Positions 7,258-14,236 of a stretch of DNA of 25,438 nt are shown here, one piece after another. This stretch comes from Pavlovales sp. CCMP2436 (taxonomy: Eukaryota; Haptophyta; Pavlovophyceae; Pavlovales). Position 1 is the stretch's first letter. Every line of letters begins with the position of its first letter. The notes under the pieces were generated by a model. The model searched no databases, was not told where the DNA came from, and saw only the letters and a program-made list of their open reading frames with translations. Position numbers and translations under genes: made by a program. The stretch is taken from assembly GCA_026770615.1 (NCBI GenBank), contig MU631401.1, positions 318,261 to 343,698 of the forward strand, given 5' to 3'.

Positions 7258-8019
7258 TTATTTTACCCTGTAAGTAAGCTTTGCAAATTTATTGTATATG
7301 AGTGCGTTCCCGACGTCTATGAACATGAACTGGTGCGAGTCTCCTCCAGGTTTGAAAACGTGGTTGTACAGCTCTTGAAATTCTATTTTACTACGTGGCA
7401 CTAACTCGTCTCTGATGCTTTCCAGCTCTCGCAAATTAGAAACGCGGAATAAAAAGAGGGCACTCACGAGCTTACGGATGGTTAGTGGTATCGAGCGGTA
7501 CGTCTGGCTGATGACCCACACACTCACCCGCAAATGGCGACGATTTGATATCAATTTTTCAAGTGCCGATCTAAGCTGATTTTCTTTAAGACTCGACATG
7601 AAATCGTCTATGATAATTAGCGAGTTTTGCTTCTTCTTAGACGCAGCCTCGAGCTTTATGATCACTGCATCGAGTGTTGCCTTATCAAGCTCGTGGCTTA
7701 CTTTATCGTGATTTTTGAAAGGTGAGTCGCTCATCGACGCGAAGGACGTAGCAGGCACAAACAACCAGACGTGGTCAAAGACCCCGTTATACACTTTTGG
7801 AGATGTCTGTGTAAGCATGGCTGTGGATAGGCTCGTTTTCCCTGACCGTGGTGGACCTAAGAAGCATGCAAACATGTGTTGCGCGGGTAAGGGTGATGGG
7901 ATATCACCTAGAGCGTTGTCGACATCAAACCGGGGAATTGTAAGCTGAATATTGTTGGTCTCCTCTGTAACTTTGTCGGTCGATTTATTTTCCAGGTCTT
8001 CCTTGGTAGTTACTTCCAT
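7258..8019 (-). CDS. A32/FtsK-type genome-packaging ATPase, 253 aa
   Basis: Walker A is GPPRSGKT (55-62) after a hydrophobic strand (FACFL), Walker B is LIIIDD (134-139), and a strand ending in VWVISQTYRSIP (166-178) provides the sensor glutamine (Q172). RHLRVSV just upstream contributes arginines of the kind seen in HerA/FtsK-clade packaging ATPases. The length and motif spacing match the A32-like ATPases of polintons, polinton-like viruses, virophages and nucleocytoviruses, which drive DNA into preformed icosahedral capsids. The ATG at 8019 lies 20 nt after a promoter motif copy. This is one of the two firmest viral markers here. The first 25 residues are charged and probably flexible. No missing key residue is seen, so the gene may be functional. 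Confidence 0.9.
   Translation of the reverse strand: MEVTTKEDLENKSTDKVTEETNNIQLTIPRFDVDNALGDIPSPLPAQHMFACFLGPPRSGKTSLSTAMLTQTSPKVYNGVFDHVWLFVPATSFASMSDSPFKNHDKVSHELDKATLDAVIIKLEAASKKKQNSLIIIDDFMSSLKENQLRSALEKLISNRRHLRVSVWVISQTYRSIPLTIRKLVSALFLFRVSNLRELESIRDELVPRSKIEFQELYNHVFKPGGDSHQFMFIDVGNALIYNKFAKLTYRVK
7281..7293 (-). promoter_or_regulatory. degenerate viral promoter motif inside the ATPase gene
   Basis: On the - strand the sequence AATAAATTTGCAA ends 24 nt before the ATG of the 392-aa gene. The spacing equals that of the stronger copies although it overlaps ATPase codons. Confidence 0.4.
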
Positions 8020-8039
8020 TTTGAATCTATATAATACAC

Positions 8040-8052
8040 ATATTTTTTTATT
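8040..8052 (-). promoter_or_regulatory. shared viral promoter motif (AATAAAAAAATAT)
   Basis: On the - strand, 20 nt before the packaging ATPase ATG; one or two mismatches from the exact form. Confidence 0.55.
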
Positions 8053-8053
8053 T

Positions 8054-8533
8054 TCACACGTAACGAATCGATATAGCCGGCTTCTCGAAGTAGCGGAATG
8101 GAGGGGGTCCTACTACTACGCTTGATGAACCCTCCGTCTCGTGAGCTTGCTGGACTGGTGGAGCCGATTGTGGTACCGGTGGTGTTGGAGTGGCAGTGAA
8201 CCCGTACTTGGCCGACAGCTTTATCGCCAGGGCGTATTCCTCGAGTGCCGCTTTCTCGCGCGCTTTCTCATCAGCAGCCGCAACCCTTATAGCTTTTGCA
8301 TCCGCGAGAATTTGCACACGTCTTTTATTAGCTGCCAAGTAGTTTAGCCGCTGTTTCTCACTGGGAATGCGTTTTGGCTTGACAGGCGGGGGTGCGTCTG
8401 GGGTAGCAGTCGAGGCTGACGGGGTGGTGACCGGTGTGGGTTCGATAGTAACTTTTTCGATTGCAATCGGTATGTGATGCTCGGCAATTGAAACTGTCGG
8501 CGGTTCCTCGGTGACTTTGCTCTTTTTCTCCAT
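8054..8533 (-). CDS. charged hypothetical protein, 159 aa
   Basis: No family recognised. Residues 1-55 are rich in Pro, Thr, Glu and Val and look disordered. Residues 55-110 form a long Lys/Arg/Ala/Glu-rich helix (EKQRLNYLAANKRRVQILA, then DEKAREKAALEEYALAIKL), possibly a coiled coil. The rest is Pro/Ser-rich. The start at 8533 is supported by a promoter motif copy 25 nt upstream and shares a divergent 105-nt intergenic region with the penton gene. A DNA-binding or scaffold function in the virion is possible from the basic helix, but nothing in the sequence proves it. Confidence 0.6.
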   Translation of the reverse strand: MEKKSKVTEEPPTVSIAEHHIPIAIEKVTIEPTPVTTPSASTATPDAPPPVKPKRIPSEKQRLNYLAANKRRVQILADAKAIRVAAADEKAREKAALEEYALAIKLSAKYGFTATPTPPVPQSAPPVQQAHETEGSSSVVVGPPPFRYFEKPAISIRYV

Positions 8534-8558
8534 GACAAATATAGCTATATCAATACCT

Positions 8559-8571
8559 TTAGATTTTTATT
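8559..8571 (-). promoter_or_regulatory. shared viral promoter motif (AATAAAAATCTAA)
   Basis: On the - strand, 25 nt before the ATG of the 159-aa gene, inside the divergent intergenic region. Confidence 0.6.
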
Positions 8572-8603
8572 CATCCTCGATACTTTCTTTAGTCTACAAA
8601 TTA

Positions 8604-8616
8604 AATAAAAATATAT
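8604..8616 (+). promoter_or_regulatory. shared viral promoter motif, exact AATAAAAATATAT
   Basis: It ends 22 nt before the ATG at 8639. An earlier in-frame ATG at 8621 would be only 4 nt away from the motif, so the motif helps to choose the start of the penton gene. Confidence 0.65.
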
Positions 8617-8638
8617 ACTCATGCTATATTGTCTCATA

Positions 8639-9412
8639 ATGGTGCTTCACCGCCTCTATCTCTCTAGCGACCAAGCCGATAAGTACCCACTGGGAGTCGA
8701 CCGGACTGACAGTGTCGTATTCGATCTATCACCAGGCATCTCGCTCTCAGGAAGGGAATCCATGTACGTTCGTCTCGAGTCGTGCTCGATTCCAATTATT
8801 CAGCCAAATGTGAACCCGGCAAATAATACTTTCGTACTGCTCCTTGCCGGGGACGAGCTTTCTGTCGTTACAATCCCGCCTGCGCAGTATACGAGCGGGG
8901 AGGCCCTTTCCAGCGCGATCAACTCTACATCGCAAATGATCGCCGCGGGTGTGAGCTCTTCATTCGACTCGGCAACTAATAAGTTCACGTTTGCGCACAG
9001 TCAAGGCGGCAATATTTCGGTAGCGACGAACGAGACCACAACCGCCCACAAAATATTAGGGATGAACAAAAACTTCAATATCACGATTCCTTCTGGCACT
9101 CCTACGACTGCACCGCGCATGATCGACCTAGGTGGGGCCCGCGCTGTCTTAGTGGCGAGTGAGAGTTTCGAGTTGGACGTGCAAGACTCGCTCAGCCGCA
9201 CGGGCGAGAACACTACCAATCTTCTCGCATCCGTGCCTGTGAGCGTTGCTTACGGCGATATACAGGTTTTCAAATCCGACTCGGCCCCTTATATGAACGC
9301 ACGACGAAGAAATCTTAGCAGTGTGGTGATAGCTCTTTTAGACGAGAACCAGCTGCCATACAACACACAAGGGTTATCATGGACTGTGGTGCTCGACGTC
9401 ATGATCGACTAG
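8639..9412 (+). CDS. minor capsid (penton-like) protein, 257 aa
   Basis: The N-terminus has the layout of penton proteins of polinton-like viruses: LYLSSDQADKYPLG, then DSVVFDLSPGISLSGRESMYVRLESCSIP, where a short motif is followed by a beta strand and the GxxMxVRL strand of a jelly roll. The C-terminus (NLSSVVIALLDENQLPYNTQGLSWTVVLDVMID) shows the L-D-E-N...G-x-x-W-x-V-x-L ending common in such proteins. The middle is Ser/Thr/Asn-rich with beta-strand patterns. The start at 8639 (ATAATGG) is preferred over 8621 because of the spacing to the promoter motif. It lies next to the basic protein and the major capsid gene on the same strand. The identification rests on pattern and position; a structure comparison would decide. 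Confidence 0.65.
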   Translation: MVLHRLYLSSDQADKYPLGVDRTDSVVFDLSPGISLSGRESMYVRLESCSIPIIQPNVNPANNTFVLLLAGDELSVVTIPPAQYTSGEALSSAINSTSQMIAAGVSSSFDSATNKFTFAHSQGGNISVATNETTTAHKILGMNKNFNITIPSGTPTTAPRMIDLGGARAVLVASESFELDVQDSLSRTGENTTNLLASVPVSVAYGDIQVFKSDSAPYMNARRRNLSSVVIALLDENQLPYNTQGLSWTVVLDVMID

Positions 9413-9425
9413 CAAACTGGTTTTC

Positions 9426-9438
9426 GATAAATATCTTG
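9426..9438 (+). promoter_or_regulatory. viral promoter motif variant (GATAAATATCTTG)
   Basis: It lies in the 52-nt gap after the penton stop, 26 nt before the ATG at 9465. The alternative ATG at 9444 would be only 5 nt away. Confidence 0.5.
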
Positions 9439-9464
9439 TATAAATGTACACTTACGAGAGACAA

Positions 9465-9809
9465 ATGAATTGGGGTAGATTTGGACGCAGTATTGCCCGT
9501 TGGGGCTCAAACGCTTTGCCTAAATTCCAGCAGTTCGGGCGCTCGTCCGGTAACTTCTTACACAACGCGGCTTCCACGGTTAGCAAAATCGCTCAGAACG
9601 CACGTCTTGGGCTTACTGCGATCGAAAACAGTGAACTGGGGCGTATTCCGGGAGCGGGTGAGGCTCTGGGGTTCGGACGTGATGTATTGAATGGTCTCTC
9701 TGCGGGCGCACGTGTTGCCGGACAGGTAGGCAATATCGCGAGTGGTTTGGGAGCCAGCAAAGAGCTACGGGGACTAACGAGCCAGTTTGAACGCATGGCC
9801 AACTCATAA
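9465..9809 (+). CDS. small basic glycine/alanine-rich protein, 114 aa; possible membrane-active virion protein
   Basis: The N-terminus (MNWGRFGRSIARWGSNALPKF) forms a basic amphipathic helix with Trp and Phe on one side. After it come a Ser/Asn segment, a helix with KIAQNARLGLTAIEN, and a Gly/Ala-rich hydrophobic stretch (GEALGFGRDVLNGLSAGARVAGQVGNIASGLG), followed by a short charged tail. This composition and the position between the penton and major capsid genes resemble the membrane-lytic minor proteins of adenovirus-like capsids (protein VI analogues) reported in related DNA viruses. That is an inference from layout, not from sequence identity. An upstream in-frame ATG at 9444 would add seven residues, but the promoter-motif spacing favours 9465. 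Confidence 0.55.
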   Translation: MNWGRFGRSIARWGSNALPKFQQFGRSSGNFLHNAASTVSKIAQNARLGLTAIENSELGRIPGAGEALGFGRDVLNGLSAGARVAGQVGNIASGLGASKELRGLTSQFERMANS

Positions 9810-9816
9810 TATAGCT

Positions 9817-9831
9817 GACGCCATTGGCGTC
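9817..9831 (+). terminator. short perfect hairpin between two viral genes
   Basis: GACGCC-ATT-GGCGTC forms a 6-bp stem with a 3-nt loop, 8 nt after the stop of the small basic protein and before the major capsid promoter. Palindromic 3' end signals are known in some giant viruses; this one could be similar, but only one copy was found. Confidence 0.3.
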
Positions 9832-9853
9832 GTTTAACAAACAAAAAAATCGA

Positions 9854-9866
9854 AATAAAAATCTTT
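9854..9866 (+). promoter_or_regulatory. shared viral promoter motif (AATAAAAATCTTT)
   Basis: It ends 24 nt before the major capsid protein ATG at 9891. The first ten bases are identical to those of the copy before the 159-aa gene. Confidence 0.65.
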
Positions 9867-9890
9867 ACTCCTTATACAAAGCAAAATTCA

Positions 9891-11153
9891 ATGGAGGCAA
9901 TTCCGAGCTATTATCAGTATGAACCACGCCCGCTCGCACCGCCCGTCGAGATGCTTCGGCACTACCTGACTAGCTCTAGTGGGAGTGGTCCGGTGACCGG
10001 AGGCGGAAAGCTCACATTCGACATCCAAGCGGGTCTCCCAGGTCTCCACCTCGATGGCTCACAGACTGTGTTGTCGTATACGATCGTAAACGGAAACGCG
10101 ACACCTATAGTACTCGATGGCGGTGCAATTTCTATGATTGCCTCGGTCGACGTGTTTTTTGGCAGTCAGCATCTCAGCTCGATCTCAGAATTCGGTTCGC
10201 TGTTTTCGATCATTCAAGATTTTACCACGGACTTGGACTCGCTTCGTTCGAGCGGTACCATGCGGGGCGTCGCCGATTTCAGCTGCACTGATAATTCCGC
10301 GGCAGAGATCGTAAAATCATACTACTCTCGTGCGGGTGCCACCATTGCCGCAGGAGAGTCACTTACGGTAGCGCTTCCGCTGATGAACATGCTCGGCACA
10401 CTCGCCATGAAGGCAATCCCCCTATCGGCATTACGTGAGAGCATTCGCCTGGAATGTAAGCTCCAACCGAGTGTTGATTGGGGCACTTATGATAATGCCA
10501 CGGCCTCGAATTCTGGGGTGACGGTAACGAATGCAAAATTGCACTTAACCGAAGTACGGATTGACGCTGCCATAGAGACCGCTATGTACCAGGCACTCGG
10601 TGGTGTGGTTACCGTACCTTGTTTTGATTTCTCCCATTTTCGCAGTACCGTCAGTGCAAACGCAGGCTTTATCTCTATGCAGATACCAGTGCGTGTGAGC
10701 TCCGCATGCAACATCTTTGTGAGCTTCAAAGAAAGTGCAGACGCAAATCCACACCTCACCAAAACAGTCACAAAGCGTACTCGCGCCGGATGCAAAAATT
10801 ACAGATTCCGTTTGGGTGCCATGGTGGTCCCTCAGTCCGCAATCGACACCACAGGCAGCGCTGCCGAGGCACGCTTCGAGCTTTCGAAGGCACTCGGTTC
10901 AGGGATTTCAGACGCCTCGGCTCGCTCGTGCATCAGCTCTGTGGAATACGTGAACGACGGCTTTTGCATCGGCCTTGCCCTGCAGGCTTTCCCGCAGAGC
11001 GACTCGCTATCGGACGGTGTGAGCACCCAGCTAATGCATGTGGTCTTCGAAGCCCAGATTGCTGCTGATAATCCTGCCCTAATGGTTGACGTCTGGGTAC
11101 AGCACGAGAAGATCCTGGTCGCGCAGCAAGGCCTCCTGTCATACCAGTCGTGA
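9891..11153 (+). CDS. probable double-jelly-roll major capsid protein, 420 aa
   Basis: The assignment rests on size, composition and neighbours. The protein starts with a short Pro/Tyr arm (SYYQYEPRPLAPP), then has two beta-rich halves: about 40-215 (LTFDIQAGLPGLHLDGS, MIASVDVFFGSQHLSSISEFGSL) and about 230-415 (VTVPCFDFSHFRSTVSANAGF, MQIPVRVSSACNIFVSFK). A region with ISEFGSLFSIIQDF resembles the loop after the first sheet in polinton-like capsid proteins, where Y-N-x-L is usual. At 420 residues it is shorter than the roughly 500-600 of most polinton-like capsid proteins and nearer the compact ones of the yaravirus group. The stop is followed directly by AAAGCCACT repeats, so this is the last viral gene on the right. 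No frameshift is seen. Confidence 0.65.
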   Translation: MEAIPSYYQYEPRPLAPPVEMLRHYLTSSSGSGPVTGGGKLTFDIQAGLPGLHLDGSQTVLSYTIVNGNATPIVLDGGAISMIASVDVFFGSQHLSSISEFGSLFSIIQDFTTDLDSLRSSGTMRGVADFSCTDNSAAEIVKSYYSRAGATIAAGESLTVALPLMNMLGTLAMKAIPLSALRESIRLECKLQPSVDWGTYDNATASNSGVTVTNAKLHLTEVRIDAAIETAMYQALGGVVTVPCFDFSHFRSTVSANAGFISMQIPVRVSSACNIFVSFKESADANPHLTKTVTKRTRAGCKNYRFRLGAMVVPQSAIDTTGSAAEARFELSKALGSGISDASARSCISSVEYVNDGFCIGLALQAFPQSDSLSDGVSTQLMHVVFEAQIAADNPALMVDVWVQHEKILVAQQGLLSYQS

Positions 11154-11730
11154 AAGCCACTAAAAAGCCACTAAAAGCCACTAAAAATCCAAAAAATACT
11201 CACCAAGACCCCTGCAAGACCCCTTCCAAGACCTTCCAAGACCCACCAAGATCCGCACGCCAAACAACGTCTTATTACGGATAAATGTGCTGTGTTACGT
11301 ATCCCTCGCCGGGGTGTGCTATATACGTGTATCCAGGGGTGTGCTATTCCGGTAGCCCCCTGAAATTTCCATGTACTTTTTTCTAACGGACCGCACAGGC
11401 GCACAGTCGGTCTTCAGCACTCGCCCAGGCTCCAGTTCGATCGCCACCGTCCCCCTGACGAGCTTTGTGAGCGCCACCCATGCCCACATCGACCACTGGC
11501 TCGCGCTAACTCGATTTCAAAAAACCAACTTTTTCCTAAGGGGGTGGTCGGTCCCCTTACCTCATTTGACGTTTTTTCAAAGTGGTCTTACTCGGCGATA
11601 AATTGAGCGGGGTTGACTCCCAGGCCTACCACCCACCACAGGGGTCCTGCCACGCCTCCCCAGGCCTCAGGTTGCCCGAGTTTTGCCACAGAAGGCCCTA
11701 TATTGAGCAACCCCGGCTGTGCTATGTACT
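11154..11730 (+). other. non-coding stretch after the capsid gene with short direct repeats
   Basis: 11,154-11,187 has four AAAGCCACT-like units and 11,202-11,253 has CCAAGACC-like units. The motif TGCTATTCCGGTAGCCC at 11,341 recurs in the 30-bp repeat further on. An open frame at 11,371-11,601 (76 aa) contains THAHIDH, the shape of a metallo-beta-lactamase metal site, but it has no other support and is not called as a gene. Confidence 0.6.
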
Positions 11731-11845
11731 GTAGCCCTAACGGTTACGTGTGCTAGTCCGGTAGCCCTGACGGTTATGTATGCTATTCCGGTAGCCCTGA
11801 CGGTTATGTATGCTATTCCGGTAGCCCTGACGGTTATGTATGCTA
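11731..11845 (+). repeat. 30-bp direct repeat, 3.8 copies
   Basis: Period exactly 30: copies begin at 11,731 (diverged), 11,761, 11,791 and 11,821 (partial). The second and third are identical. The unit starts GTAGCCCTGACGGTTATG. No unique spacers, so it is a tandem array. Confidence 0.9.
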
Positions 11846-12001
11846 GATACATGGCCTAAAGTAGCAACGTTTACAAATGCGGGTTTTTGAGACTCTTAGT
11901 TACTTTTTCATCGATTTGTCACAAGTGTAACATATGAAAGTCATGTATATACCCATGTTTTCTACGGTTCAACTTTCTATTTACGACTACTTAATAATCG
12001 C

Positions 12002-12346
12002 CGCTCAAATATGATTTCCCGCACGAGTTTATCGAGTGTAAGTCCGCTCATTTAAGATTTTTGCACGGTAATCCTGCTCGCTCAAATATGACTCCTTTTG
12101 GCCTTTTTCGAGTGCGTGCGGGTTTATATAAACTATTAAAATAGATATAGAGAAATAAAGGTTCTTCGTAAAAAATAAAAACACTGAAATAATTTCCCAT
12201 AGGCCCTGGAGGCTACTTCCCCGCTGCGCGCACGCACGCAAAAAGCCCCAAAAGGAGTCATATTTGAGCGAGCGGGATTCCCGTACGAAAATCATATTTG
12301 AGCGGACTTACACTCGACAATCTCGTGCGAAAAATCATTTCTGATC
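12002..12346. repeat. foldback element: about 120-bp imperfect inverted repeat around a 106-bp AT-rich centre
   Basis: Left arm about 12,002-12,122, right arm about 12,229-12,346. The arms match in inverse orientation over nearly their whole length (for example CGAGTGTAAGTCCGCTCA left, and its complement right). Each arm carries two copies of GCTCAAATATGA. The centre has no coding potential. It may be a MITE-like or snapback element, or a viral terminal structure; no target-site duplication was clear. Confidence 0.85.
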
Positions 12347-12390
12347 GCGACATCGGCTACGAAGTGCATATGACGGTCCACCATTTTCTA

Positions 12391-12481
12391 ACTCGATCTT
12401 TTTCGTTCTTTTTCGTTCTTGTTCGATCTTGTTCGATCTTGCTCGACTCTTGCTCAACTCTTGCTCAACTCTTGCTCGACT
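12391..12481 (+). repeat. degenerate 10-11-bp tandem repeat
   Basis: Units drift from TTTTTCGTTC through TTGTTCGATC to TCTTGCTCGAC and TCTTGCTCAAC. It is immediately followed by further short repeats of CGACATCGGC type (about 12,625-12,715) and AAAAGCC units (12,733-12,770). Nothing coding is seen. Confidence 0.75.
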
Positions 12482-12910
12482 CATCGTGATTCGTCTCCTC
12501 TTGGGTGAAGCGATGACGAACAAGTCGTAAGTCTTGAAAGATCTTGCTCGAGTCTTTGTCGGCCGCACTTTACCCATATCGCGACCTCGGCTCCAATTCG
12601 CACACCTCCCTAGGTCCTATTCATCTACATCGGCTCCGCACGCACACATCCTCTACATCCGTGACATCGGCTACGGACGCGCACACCGCGACATCGGCCA
12701 TAAGCGAGCCCCACCATGGCCGCACCAGCCCCCGAAAAGCCAAAAGCCAAAAGCCAAAAGCCAAAAGCCCCCGAGAGAGAGACCCCCGAGAAACCATGAA
12801 AAGCCCCCCGAGAACCAACCCCCCGGGGGTGGCTCCATATCCCCCGGGTTGGCTCCCCCCCTCTTCGTCGGTCTACCGGGATCTACCTGGATCTACCGGG
12901 ATCTACCTAG

Positions 12911-13184
12911 ACCCGATGAGCCAAACTCGTGCTTCGCGAGCGCGGGACAGGCTTTAATCGAATTGCTTCGTGGCCGCCACCTAGACCTACCGAGACCTAC
13001 CGAGACCCGATGAGCCAAACTCGTGCTTCGCGAGCGCGGGACAGGCTTTAATCGAATTGCTTCGTGACCGCCACCTAGACCTACCGAGACCTACCGAGAC
13101 CCGATGAGCCAAACTCGTGCTTCGCGAGCGCGGGACAGGCTTTAATCGAATTGCTTCGTGACCGCCACCTAGACCTACCTAGAC
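12911..13184 (+). repeat. 94-bp direct repeat, about 2.9 copies
   Basis: Copies begin at 12,911, 13,005 and 13,099; the spacing is exactly 94. They are nearly identical (one G/A change near the end of the first). Each ends with two to three CCTACCGAGA sub-repeats, and related GATCTACCGGGATCTACC units precede and follow the array to about 13,260. Confidence 0.9.
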
Positions 13185-13377
13185 GCCACCTGATCTACCG
13201 AGATCGAACGAGAGATCGACCTAGAATTAGTGCCCCCCTACCGAGATCTACCGAGATCTAACACGATCGTAGGGGTCAAACGAGATCGATCTAGCCACGC
13301 AAGAATATCATAAGGGATTTGGAGAAATTCAAGGAATTCGAGAAGCCTCCGCAGGAATTAAAGCCTGTCCCGGGCCT

Positions 13378-13614
13378 CTATGGTGGTCTGAGCCCTGCAC
13401 ACGCACACGAGTTCTCGACATTCAAAACCACCTCGCTTCCCAGCGATATGTCACCGCTGGGATCACGAATGAACTCGCTTGCTCGCGCACTGTCGGGCGG
13501 CCCCGCGTTGCGCAGCGACTCCAGCGCTTTGTTTTCGGCTTCCTCATCATCCACCACTTCTACCAGCTTCCCACTTCGGCGTAGCGCGTAGGAGCCTGCG
13601 TCAGAGCACTTAAT
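13378..13614 (-). pseudogene. coding-like remnant or isolated exon of a dispersed repeat, 78 codons
   Basis: On the - strand an open frame without any start Met reads with protein-like composition (SYALRRSGKLVEVVDDEE, then NKALESLRNAGPPDSARASE). Its first part is related, in DNA and in frame, to - strand sequence at about 20,510-20,560 inside the fourth gamma-tubulin intron ([11 protein letters not shown]). This suggests pieces of a repeated host sequence or of a transposon gene. The family is not recognised. Confidence 0.3.
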
Positions 13615-13699
13615 TCAGCCTGACTTGAACTTGAAACGTACCGCCAGCCCGAACCCCCCTACATTAATATAAAGGTAAAGGTTGTAGAGGCCCCGAAGG

Positions 13700-14200
13700 C
13701 TTAAAAAAGAGGTCTACCAGGCGCTCTGAGGGTAAATACATATAGTATGTACAGTATTCGTCTCAGCAGCTTTATAATAACCATGGTCCCCGGCCGAACC
13801 ACCTGCGCGGCTCTCACCTCTTTTTACGCCTGTCCTCGTCATCATATTTAAAATCAATTTATCAGCGGCGAATAACCTCAAAGTTTTACTGCCTCGGTGA
13901 GTTAAATTTACCGCGGCTCTGCATCCGGGCCTGACTCTACGCCTGGGGTTGGATGCAAGGCCCTCAGCTCGAGCGTTTCTCATCGCTATTAGGGCCGTCT
14001 CCCGAGGAAACATCCATATAGAGTCTGAGAGATGAAACTTTGCACAAATTAAATACGAATCGGCTAGACACTATATGTCCGCCCACGGAGTCTATGATTC
14101 GAAATTCGCAGTGACTGGTCGTTTAGTATTAAAGCAACTGAGTTTGGTAATTTAAACGCACACTCGGTGAGCTTTAAGTTTAAGTTGCGTCCGAAATGAG
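13700..14200 (-). other. no gene called; low-confidence rRNA-like fragment
   Basis: The - strand between about 13,990 and 13,740 includes AGAGCCGCGGTAAATT and, about 120 nt later, ACAGGCGTAAAAAG followed by GCAGGTGGTT. These recall the 530 loop and the following conserved segment of small-subunit rRNA, in the right order. The flanks do not match clearly, so it could be a decayed organellar insertion or chance. Confidence 0.2.
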
Positions 14201-14236
14201 CGCCGCCGACCCGCCGTGGTTAGCGCGGCAGGACAG

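Noticed and set aside
8621..8638. Earlier ATG for the penton-like gene
   Set aside because: It lies 4 nt after the promoter motif, while the ATG at 8,639 has the spacing seen at the other viral genes.
9444..9464. Earlier ATG for the small basic protein
   Set aside because: Only 5 nt from the promoter motif; 9,465 fits the common spacing.
11667..11852. 61-codon - strand frame with a repeated AYITVRATGI-like unit
   Set aside because: It is produced by the 30-bp repeat, whose period is a multiple of three; no other sign of coding.
12029..13013. Open frames within the repeat zone (for example 12,534-13,013)
   Set aside because: They translate tandem repeats and inverted-repeat arms; no domain, no start context.
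11731..13184. 30-bp and 94-bp arrays as CRISPR
   Set aside because: The units follow each other directly without unique spacers, and the DNA is eukaryotic/viral.
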